A DNA stretch of 56,259 nt from Zipacnadum sp036504235 (lineage in GTDB: Bacteria > Armatimonadota > Zipacnadia > Zipacnadales > Zipacnadaceae), in contig DASXVN010000077.1 of the NCBI GenBank assembly GCA_036504235.1, positions 1-56,259 on the forward strand, written 5' to 3'. A program made the position numbers and the translations under genes. Below the pieces are notes generated by a model. That model did not search any database, was not told where the DNA came from, and was given only the letters and a program-made list of their open reading frames with translations. Positions 1 through 6,235 of this stretch are shown here, piece by piece (the first letter of the stretch is position 1; each line of letters starts with the position of its first letter).

Positions 1-62
1 GCTACGTCCCCCGCCGTCGCTAAGCGAACGTTAGGCGGCGGGGGACGTAGCCCCCGCCCTAC
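1..62. repeat. Palindromic intergenic repeat, cut by the window edge
   Basis: Bases 1-15 pair perfectly with 37-51 (15 bp) around an apex containing GCTAAGCGAACGTTAG. They are followed by CCCCCGCCCTAC, the outer arm of the same repeat type seen complete at 8211-8283. The matching left outer arm would lie outside the window. It sits downstream of the secreted-protein gene that ends at 112. It has no coding potential. Confidence 0.8.
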
Positions 63-111
63 AAACGGCCACCCGCCTTCGCTGAAGCTGCGGCGGGCAA
101 GCCGGCGGCTG

Positions 112-945
112 CTATTTCGGGGCCGCGGCGGCGTTTACGGAGACGCGGACGACGATCCGGTCGCCGCAATGCGGGCAGACGACGATGACTTCCATCGCGC
201 CCTCGCCCAGGCTAGCGCCCGGCGCGGCCGGCGTCGTGGCGGCCGGGAGCGGACTGGACGTGGCGGGCGGCGTGGTCGCGGCCGGGGTCTCGACCGCCGG
301 GGTCGTGGCGGCCGGCGTGGTAGCCGCGGGAGTCGTCGCCGCCGGCACCGGGACAGCCGGCGTGGTCGCCGCGGGGACCGTCGGCGCGGGAACCGTGGCG
401 GCCGGCGTGGTCGCCGCGGGCGGGGTGATGATCTCCGTCGGCGGGATCACGGTAGCCGGCATGGCGCCCTCGATCTCGATCTTGGTCAGCAGATTGTCCG
501 GCGAGAAGTCCATCCCGGCCTTGGGGAAGGCGTAAATCGCGGGCTGGCTGTCCACCACGATGGAGGTGGCCTGCACGCTCCAGGTCGGGGTGCCGGTCAG
601 GGTGGTGCCGTCGCGCTTGATGATCGTGAGCTGCTTGATCTCCCACGACTGCGGGTCTTTCTCGCTGGCCAGGCCCCAGGTGATCTCCGCGGAGGCCAAC
701 TCGGCGGCCTTCACGTCGAAGGTCTTGTCGCCGACCTTGAGGCGGAAAAAGCCGCTGTCGGGCAGCAGGGTGCCGATGCCGCAGCCTTGCAGCACGCCGA
801 CCTGGGCGACCTTGATCTCGCCGGTGAGGGTCTTGCCGCCCTTAAGCGTGACCGTTCCCTGCAGACCGGCTTGCGCCAGGACCGCGCCGGCGGCCAGCGC
901 CACCAGCAGCACCACGAGAGCCAGTTGTAGCTGTGTCCGTCTCAT
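112..945 (-). CDS. Secreted Pro/Thr-rich protein with a C-terminal CPHCG motif
   Basis: I do not recognise a family. The 277-residue product begins with a clear signal peptide: a basic start, a hydrophobic stretch to about residue 25, and an Ala-rich cleavage region. Next comes a globular part of about 130 residues, then a linker of about 65 residues made of PAATTPA-like units. The tail carries CPHCG, half of a zinc-ribbon knuckle. Only two cysteines are in the tail, so metal binding would need a partner or dimer. I chose the ATG at 945 because GAGGTGAG lies at proper spacing before it; the GTG nine bases upstream overlaps that site. It is the last gene of the pyk-led run. Export is well supported; function is unknown. 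Confidence 0.75.
   Translation of the reverse strand: MRRTQLQLALVVLLVALAAGAVLAQAGLQGTVTLKGGKTLTGEIKVAQVGVLQGCGIGTLLPDSGFFRLKVGDKTFDVKAAELASAEITWGLASEKDPQSWEIKQLTIIKRDGTTLTGTPTWSVQATSIVVDSQPAIYAFPKAGMDFSPDNLLTKIEIEGAMPATVIPPTEIITPPAATTPAATVPAPTVPAATTPAVPVPAATTPAATTPAATTPAVETPAATTPPATSSPLPAATTPAAPGASLGEGAMEVIVVCPHCGDRIVVRVSVNAAAAPK
190..430. repeat. Imperfect tandem repeat encoding the PAATTPA linker
   Basis: Degenerate units with the core GTGGTCGCCGCGGG / GTGGCGGCCGGCG recur inside the secreted-protein gene and encode its Pro/Ala/Thr linker. Arrays like this often change in copy number. The high GC also creates long open shadow frames on the other strand, which I do not treat as genes. Confidence 0.7.
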
Positions 946-994
946 CTTGCTCACCTCATACCGACAGAATCAGGCGACTTCGAAAGCGCAGCGT

Positions 995-1981
995 CTAGCG
1001 CCTACCGGCCAGCATCTCCAGGAAGGCCTCCAGGCGCAGGCGGGTCCGGGCGTCTACCGGCGCGGGGTCTTGCCCCTCGATGGTCAGCACCGGCAGGTCC
1101 AGTCCCCGCTTGATAATCAGGTCCTCAATCTGGCGGAAGCAGAAGGCCTGGGTGTAGTGAATCAGCCCGGCCACCTGCCGGCGGCGGCACTGCTCCCGGA
1201 TGTCCTCCAGCCGCGCGAATACGTCGTACGGATAGGTATAGCGCTGGTACTGGCCGACCAAGTCGTCGTCGAGCCCGTCCGCCATGGTGAACTGGCGGGG
1301 GACCTCGTTGAAGACGACGCGGCCGCCGCGCTCCTCCAGGAAGTCGTGCAAGCCCTGGATGATCGGCGGCACCCCGAGGAAGCCTAGTCGAATCCCTGGC
1401 TCCGCGGCGGGGCGGGCGCGCGCGACCTCGAGGAAGCTGCGGACCCGCGCCTCGAAGGCCGCGGGGTCACCCTCAAAATCACTGCAGCACACCTGATAGT
1501 AGTGGTTCTCCGCCCCCGTGACTTTCCCTTCTTGCCAGGTGAGACGGTCCAACTCCGCCACCAACTCCCGCAAGGGCCGCAGGGCCGCGCGGGCGGTCGC
1601 CACCTGCTCATCGTCCACGCCGAAGCGCTCCTGCAGCCGCCGGATCTGGTCGCTGAGCAGTTCCCGGTCGCGGTCGTAGGGGAAGGCGAAGGGGATGACC
1701 TCGACGCCCGCGATCTGCAGCGTCTCCATCATGGCGTGGGTCTGGCTGCAATCGCCCTGCGTGACGGCGATGACCCGACGGATACCGCGCTCCAGCGCCG
1801 CCGAGTAGATGCCCTTGACCCAGCCGCAGCAGTTGCGCGGATAGCCGGCGTGCTCGGCGTCGCGCAGCAGCCGGTGCGGGTCGGGGTGGTTGATGAAGAC
1901 GTTATTGAGGTCCACCGGCTGCGCGCCGGCGGCCAGGATAACCTCAACGGGAACGGTAGTGGTGAGGCCGACTTCAGGCAT
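995..1981 (-). CDS. 2-hydroxyacyl-CoA dehydratase subunit D family protein
   Basis: The 328-residue protein resembles the HgdB/HgdC-like (2-hydroxyglutaryl-CoA dehydratase D-component) family, whose true dehydratases hold a [4Fe-4S] cluster and act on 2-hydroxyacyl-CoA. Visible cysteine motifs are NCCGW (around residue 50), GDCSQ (around 75), CCSD in the middle and the typical HYTQAFCFRQIED near the C-terminus. There is no second dehydratase subunit and no ATP-dependent activator next to it, which a classical dehydratase needs. It may therefore be a solitary paralog with another role. It lies 15 bases after queE in the same orientation and is probably co-transcribed with it. Confidence 0.75.
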   Translation of the reverse strand: MPEVGLTTTVPVEVILAAGAQPVDLNNVFINHPDPHRLLRDAEHAGYPRNCCGWVKGIYSAALERGIRRVIAVTQGDCSQTHAMMETLQIAGVEVIPFAFPYDRDRELLSDQIRRLQERFGVDDEQVATARAALRPLRELVAELDRLTWQEGKVTGAENHYYQVCCSDFEGDPAAFEARVRSFLEVARARPAAEPGIRLGFLGVPPIIQGLHDFLEERGGRVVFNEVPRQFTMADGLDDDLVGQYQRYTYPYDVFARLEDIREQCRRRQVAGLIHYTQAFCFRQIEDLIIKRGLDLPVLTIEGQDPAPVDARTRLRLEAFLEMLAGRR

Positions 1982-1996
1982 GGTGGTGGGCGGAGC

Positions 1997-2749
1997 TTAC
2001 GCCACTCCCAACAGGTGATGGCATTGCGGAATGACCCTCACGCCGGGCAGGTAGCGCCCCGCGAGGGCCAGCCAGGCCAGCAGTTGCTCGGGCGAGGGCG
2101 GGCCGCCGACCGGGGTGGTCCCGGTTACCGGCTGGAGAACCAGCGCCGTCAACGGTTCGGCGGCGGCGAGGGCGCGGCAGGCCTGCTCGAGTTCCGCCTC
2201 GCTGATCTGGTCGGTGACGACGATCTTGACGAAGAAGGCAGTTTCGCGAGCTACCGTGACCGAGCGGGCGAAGCGCTCGGGCAAGATCGCCTCGGCCAGG
2301 GTGGAGGGCAGCTTGTAGTCCAGCGCCAGCAGGTCCACCCCGGGCAGTACCCGGGCCAGTTCTTCCGGCCGGTGCCCGGCGGTCTCCAGGTACAGCGGCA
2401 GGCCGCGTCGGCGCAGCAGGGCGCCGAGTTCTGTGACGAAATCGGGATAGAGCAGCGGCTCGCCCCCGGTCAGCGCCAGAGAATGCAGCGGCGGCGCGCC
2501 TGGCTGGTCCAGCCACGGGTCCAGCCGGCTGAGCAGGTCCGCGGCGGTCATGGGGTTCTCGGCCACGGTCGCGGTGAGACCGGGCAGCCGCACTTCCCAG
2601 CCGCCGTTCAGCTCGCGGGCGGCCCGGGAGTCGCAGTACTGGCAGGTCAGGTCGCAGCCCCGGACCCGCACGAAAAGCTGGGGAACGCCGACCAGCGGCC
2701 CCTCGCCCTGCACCGAGAAGAAGACCTCGTAGAGCGGCGCGGTGGACAT
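1997..2749 (-). CDS. queE: 7-carboxy-7-deazaguanine synthase (radical SAM)
   Basis: QueE converts 6-carboxy-tetrahydropterin to 7-carboxy-7-deazaguanine in the queuosine/preQ0 pathway. The 250-residue product starts with the QueE hallmark FSVQGEGPLVG and has the cluster cysteines C32, C36 and C39 in GCDLTCQYCDS. This is the CX3CX2C spacing of canonical radical SAM enzymes, not the longer spacing of some QueE proteins. TGGEPLLYP (the GGE motif) follows. Its start codon shares one base with the stop codon of the upstream DUF366 gene (TAATG), which implies translational coupling. No queC, queD, queF or tgt is present in the window. Confidence 0.9.
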   Translation of the reverse strand: MSTAPLYEVFFSVQGEGPLVGVPQLFVRVRGCDLTCQYCDSRAARELNGGWEVRLPGLTATVAENPMTAADLLSRLDPWLDQPGAPPLHSLALTGGEPLLYPDFVTELGALLRRRGLPLYLETAGHRPEELARVLPGVDLLALDYKLPSTLAEAILPERFARSVTVARETAFFVKIVVTDQISEAELEQACRALAAAEPLTALVLQPVTGTTPVGGPPSPEQLLAWLALAGRYLPGVRVIPQCHHLLGVA

Positions 2750-3300
2750 TACTCCACCCTCCGGACTTTGCCCGCGGCGTGCTCCAGCCCGAGCATTTCC
2801 TCGCGATAGGTGGCCAGAAGCTGTTCGGCGAAGGCCTCCGGGTCTACGCCCAATTCGGCCAGGCCGATGGCCGCCACGGGCGCGCCCGTGGGGTCAATAT
2901 TGATCCCCAGGTGAATCAACCCGGCGGAGGGCGAGGCGGTGGCGATGGAGACGGACAGCTTGCGCTCCCCGAGGTACAGGTCATCGCCGGTGCGACGCAG
3001 CGCCGGGACGGGCGTCCGGAGCAGCTCCAGGGCCTCGGCGACCAGCAATCGCTGGCGCGCGACGGTGAGCAGCAGGTCATCCCCAGGGTGCTCGGCGAGG
3101 AAGTGCAGCATCAGCGCCGCGTGAATCTCGGCGCCGGCCGCCACGTCCTCCAGGTCCACGAGGTCCGCGGTGGGCACATGGCAGGGTCCGCGCCAGGCGA
3201 CGGCGGCGGCACCCTCCAGGCCAAAGGTTTCCTCGATCCAGCCCGAGCGCAGGTTAGTTCCGACATAGGGGATCAGTCGCGGGGAGTAGAGAGTTCGCAT
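2749..3300 (-). CDS. DUF366 family protein
   Basis: The 183-residue protein matches the DUF366 pattern as I remember it. An N-terminal YVGTNLRSGW segment is followed by VDLEDVAAG, MLHFLAEHPG, a QRLLVAEALELL helix, and the RTGDDLYLGERKLSVSIAT core. HLGINIDPTGAPV and a short helical tail come last. The biochemical function is not established to my knowledge. I chose the ATG at 3300, giving MRTLYSPRL. The longer frame to 3381 runs into the end of the upstream aldolase gene and adds unrelated sequence. The stop overlaps the queE start, so a role tied to QueE or deazapurine metabolism is plausible inference only. Confidence 0.8.
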   Translation of the reverse strand: MRTLYSPRLIPYVGTNLRSGWIEETFGLEGAAAVAWRGPCHVPTADLVDLEDVAAGAEIHAALMLHFLAEHPGDDLLLTVARQRLLVAEALELLRTPVPALRRTGDDLYLGERKLSVSIATASPSAGLIHLGINIDPTGAPVAAIGLAELGVDPEAFAEQLLATYREEMLGLEHAAGKVRRVE

Positions 3301-3322
3301 GGGACGCTGGGCGGGACTTAGC

Positions 3323-3967
3323 CTAGCTCGCTCCCTCCAGGACTGAGCACAGTGACTGGGCGCGGCTGGTGACCGCCGCAAAATCCCCGGCCTGCAGCAT
3401 GGACTCCTCGACGAGCCCCCGCCCCACGACCGCGGCGCAGGCGCCGGCCTCCAGGAAGTCGGCCAGGTTGTTCGCGTCCACCCCGCCGGCGGCGGCGATG
3501 CTGATGCTGGGGACCTGAGTGAGCATGTTGCGGAAGTAGTTGGGGGTCAGCAGGTCAGCCGGGAAGACCTTGATCAGATCGGCTCCCACGTGCCAGGCGC
3601 GGATGATCTCGGTGGGCGTCATCGCGCCGGGGAAAGAGAGCACGTTGCGCGCCTTGCAGACCTCGACGATGGCGATGTCCGAGCCGGGGGCGGAGATGAA
3701 GTCCACGTCCATGCCCACCGCCAGGGTGGCGAGGTCAGCGTTGAAGACGCTCCCGGCGCCCAGGCAGATGCGGTCGCCGAACTCATCCTTGAGGCGGGGC
3801 AGGGCCATGATTCCGGCGTGGGTGGAGATAGGGACCTCGATGCAGTCCACCCCCCCGGCCAGCAGGGCTGCGACCGCCCGGCTGACCTGCTCCAGCTCGG
3901 CATGGCGCAGGACCGCGACCAGCTTGGCCGATTTGATGCGCTCCATGGATTCTTTCCGGCTCAACAT
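3323..3967 (-). CDS. KDPG/KHG aldolase family protein
   Basis: This is a class I aldolase of the 2-keto-3-deoxy-6-phosphogluconate / 4-hydroxy-2-oxoglutarate family. It cleaves such sugar acids to pyruvate plus glyceraldehyde 3-phosphate or glyoxylate. The 214-residue length fits the family. Glu is present in CIEVPIST and the Schiff-base Lys in LIKVFPAD, and the barrel ends with AAAGGVDANN and GACAAVVGRGL. The start at 3967 is preceded by GGGGAGGT at good spacing. It lies 24 bases after pyruvate kinase, a natural pairing because the aldolase releases pyruvate. No edd or KDG kinase is adjacent, so the exact substrate is open. Confidence 0.88.
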   Translation of the reverse strand: MLSRKESMERIKSAKLVAVLRHAELEQVSRAVAALLAGGVDCIEVPISTHAGIMALPRLKDEFGDRICLGAGSVFNADLATLAVGMDVDFISAPGSDIAIVEVCKARNVLSFPGAMTPTEIIRAWHVGADLIKVFPADLLTPNYFRNMLTQVPSISIAAAGGVDANNLADFLEAGACAAVVGRGLVEESMLQAGDFAAVTSRAQSLCSVLEGAS

Positions 3968-3991
3968 GTGCAACCTCCCCACGGCCTGATC

Positions 3992-5422
3992 CTAGATAAT
4001 AGTCTGCAGCTTGACCGTGTCCGTGCCCCCAGCCTGACCCACCGGGGTGCCGGCGGTGATGACGATGACGTCACCGGGCTTGACCACGCCCATCGCCTTC
4101 ATCGTGCGGGTGACGTTGATAATCATCTCATCGGTATCTTGTACCGGCGCGATAAGGACGGGACGGACGCCCCAGTACAAATGGCAGCGCCGCGCCGTGG
4201 ACACCAGCGGCGTCGCGGCGAAAATCGGCACCCGGGTGCGGCACATGGAGATGAGCCGCGCCGTGGAGCCGGAATGGGTAAAGGCGACAATCGCCGCGGC
4301 CCCGACCGACTCAGCGACCTCCGCCGCGGAGCGCGCAATGGCGTCGGCGAAGCTGAAGAATTCATCGTCGCCGGCCGCCGTGCGCAGGTGCGCGCCACCC
4401 AGGAGGTCCGCCTCGGCCGCGGCCGCGATGCGCTGCATCATCAGCGCCGACTCCACCGGATACTGGCCGGCGGCGGTCTCGCCCGAGAGCATTACCGCGT
4501 CGGCGCCGCTGAAGATCGCGTTGGCCACGTCGGAGGCCTCCGCCCGCGTGGGGCGCGGGTGCTCGCGCATGGAGTCCAGCATCTGGGTGGCGATAATCAC
4601 CGGCTTGCGCCGCTGCCCGCAGAGCGCGGTAATGCGTTTTTGCAGAATCGGCACCTGCTCGGGCGGCATCTCCACGCCCAGGTCGCCGCGCGCTACCATG
4701 ATCCCGTCGGCCTCTTCGACGATTTCCTCGATCTCCTCGAGGGCCTCGGGCTTCTCGATCTTGGCGATAACCGCCGCCGCGCAGCCGCTGGCGGCGACGA
4801 GTTGCTTGAGCTGCCGCACGTCCTCGGCGCAACGCACGAAGCTGAGCCCGATGTAGTCGAGGTCGTGCTGGAGGATGAAGTCCAGATCGGCGCGGTCCTT
4901 CTCGGTCAGGGAGGGGGAGCTAATGGCGACGCCAGGCAGGTTGATGCCCTTATGCGCGCCCAGCCAGCCGCCGGCCCGTATGCAGGTGGTGACTTCCGTG
5001 GCGTCGGAGGAGAGCACCTCCAGCGCGATCAGACCGTCGTCGAGCAGGATGGTGTCGCCCGGCTTGACGTCCTGGGGCAGCGACTGATAGGTAGTGCTGA
5101 CGCAGGCGGCGGTCCCGGCCACCGGCGCGATGGTAATCACGAATTGGTTGCCGGTCTCCAGGAGCACCGGTGCGTCGCCCTCCAGGGCGCCCGTCCGGAT
5201 TTTGGGCCCTTGCAGGTCGGCCAGGAGCGCCACGTGGCGGCCCTTGCGCTCGCCCAGTTCGCGGATCATCCGCACGACCTCCAGCATCTGCGCGTGGGTG
5301 CCGTGGGAGAAGTTCAGCCGGGCTACGTCCAGCCCGGCGTCGAGCAGTTGCGCGAACACCTCCGGGCTACTCGAGGCAGGCCCGACGGTGCAGATCATCT
5401 TGGTGGGGTTGGCGTCATACAT
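3992..5422 (-). CDS. pyk: Pyruvate kinase
   Basis: Pyruvate kinase transfers phosphate from phosphoenolpyruvate to ADP in the cytosol. The 476-residue protein has the expected order. MICTVGPASSS and ARLNFSHG come first. A lidding B domain starts near residue 75. VIAKIEKPEALE carries the active-site Lys and Glu, MVARGDLGVEMP is the Mg/substrate site, and MLDSMREHPRPTRAE is the family signature. The C-domain ends normally. I place the start at ATG 5422 (MYDANPTK). A strong minus-strand promoter at 5491-5519 would start RNA near 5484, leaving almost no leader for the alternative start at 5485. It heads a minus-strand run of six genes. Confidence 0.95.
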   Translation of the reverse strand: MYDANPTKMICTVGPASSSPEVFAQLLDAGLDVARLNFSHGTHAQMLEVVRMIRELGERKGRHVALLADLQGPKIRTGALEGDAPVLLETGNQFVITIAPVAGTAACVSTTYQSLPQDVKPGDTILLDDGLIALEVLSSDATEVTTCIRAGGWLGAHKGINLPGVAISSPSLTEKDRADLDFILQHDLDYIGLSFVRCAEDVRQLKQLVAASGCAAAVIAKIEKPEALEEIEEIVEEADGIMVARGDLGVEMPPEQVPILQKRITALCGQRRKPVIIATQMLDSMREHPRPTRAEASDVANAIFSGADAVMLSGETAAGQYPVESALMMQRIAAAAEADLLGGAHLRTAAGDDEFFSFADAIARSAAEVAESVGAAAIVAFTHSGSTARLISMCRTRVPIFAATPLVSTARRCHLYWGVRPVLIAPVQDTDEMIINVTRTMKAMGVVKPGDVIVITAGTPVGQAGGTDTVKLQTII

Positions 5423-5448
5423 GAGTGGGCGCGCCCTCGCGCGCGGGT

Positions 5449-5478
5449 TTGCGTGGCCGGACTTGGGTATGCTATAAT
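5449..5478 (+). promoter_or_regulatory. Sigma70-type promoter with extended -10
   Basis: TTGCGT, 18 bp, then TATAAT at 5473-5478, preceded by TGC (extended -10). Predicted RNA start is near 5485, about 70 bases before the gene starting at 5554. It interlocks with the minus-strand pyk promoter. Confidence 0.7.
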
Positions 5479-5490
5479 TCCGCATGTAGA

Positions 5491-5519
5491 AGCATACTAA
5501 AGCCGCGAAGTACTGTCAA
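5491..5519 (-). promoter_or_regulatory. Sigma70-type promoter for pyruvate kinase
   Basis: Read on the minus strand: TTGACA (5519-5514), 17 bp, TATGCT (5496-5491). The -35 matches consensus perfectly. RNA would start near 5484, giving a leader of about 60 bases to the pyk ATG at 5422. Confidence 0.75.
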
Positions 5520-5553
5520 ATCGGCGGTCGCGGGAGCACTCCAGGAGGGCTTG

Positions 5554-6225
5554 ATGGCGGACAACCAGGCGGACCTCGACCTTCAGCAACTCTGGCAGGA
5601 AGTCAATCAACTGCTGCGCGAGGGGCAGGTCAACCGCGCGCTGTGGGACGCCGCGGATGTGGCGGTGCCGATCGCGCTGGTTGACGACACCCTCATCCTG
5701 GGGATGGAGCCCCGCGACTTTCGCCACGCCTCCTACCTGCAGACCGACATCAACCGCGCCAAGGTGCGCCAGATTCTGCACGCCCGCACCGGGAGCAACC
5801 TGAACCTGCGGGTGATTGAGGGCACCACCCTCGCGGACTGGGAGCGCACTCAGAGCCGCGAGCAGGAGGCCGAGCAGCGCGCCAGCGGTGCCTTGCGCGA
5901 GGTCGTCAGCTACCGGGGGGCGCAGTCGGTCTGGGAGGGCGCCAGCCAAGAGCTGACCCAGCTTTTCACCAACACCAAGAATCGCGCTTACGCGACCTCC
6001 AAGGCCCGGCTCATGGTCAAGGCCTTCCCGATCCTCCAGCAGGCGGAGCAAGCCGCTCTGGCGGCTGAATCCGCCCAGCAAGAGGCTCATCAGCGCCAGC
6101 TCAACCGGCTGATTGACCGGGTGGCGACCTACGTGGATATGCCCCCGACCGCCCTGGCCCTGGAGTACCTGCGCTACCTCGCGAGCCAGAAGCGGGGGGG
6201 AGCGGCGGACACCCCCGTCGAGTAG
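5554..6225 (+). CDS. Uncharacterised protein with a DnaA domain-I-like N-terminus
   Basis: The 223-residue cytosolic protein starts at an ATG preceded by a perfect AGGAGG (5543-5548). Residues 8-80 resemble the N-terminal domain of DnaA: an LWQEVNQLLREG helix, a conserved Trp (ALWDAAD), a DDTLILGMEPRDF strand pair, a helix, then LNLRVIEG. There is no AAA+ or DNA-binding domain. The rest is mostly helical and rich in Ala, Gln and Glu (about residues 90-215). The resemblance is by eye and could be a general alpha/beta fold. It is transcribed divergently from pyk from its own strong promoter. Function is unknown. Confidence 0.7.
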   Translation: MADNQADLDLQQLWQEVNQLLREGQVNRALWDAADVAVPIALVDDTLILGMEPRDFRHASYLQTDINRAKVRQILHARTGSNLNLRVIEGTTLADWERTQSREQEAEQRASGALREVVSYRGAQSVWEGASQELTQLFTNTKNRAYATSKARLMVKAFPILQQAEQAALAAESAQQEAHQRQLNRLIDRVATYVDMPPTALALEYLRYLASQKRGGAADTPVE

Positions 6226-6235
6226 CGCGTCGCCT

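Noticed and set aside
1502..2809. 435-residue plus-strand open frame
   Set aside because: Antisense to queE and the dehydratase-like gene, with repetitive Gly/Arg/Gln composition and no recognisable domain.
3590..5500. 636-residue open frame on the plus strand opposite pyk and the aldolase gene
   Set aside because: It is antisense to two clear enzyme genes, has no Shine-Dalgarno site and a composition typical of high-GC shadow frames.
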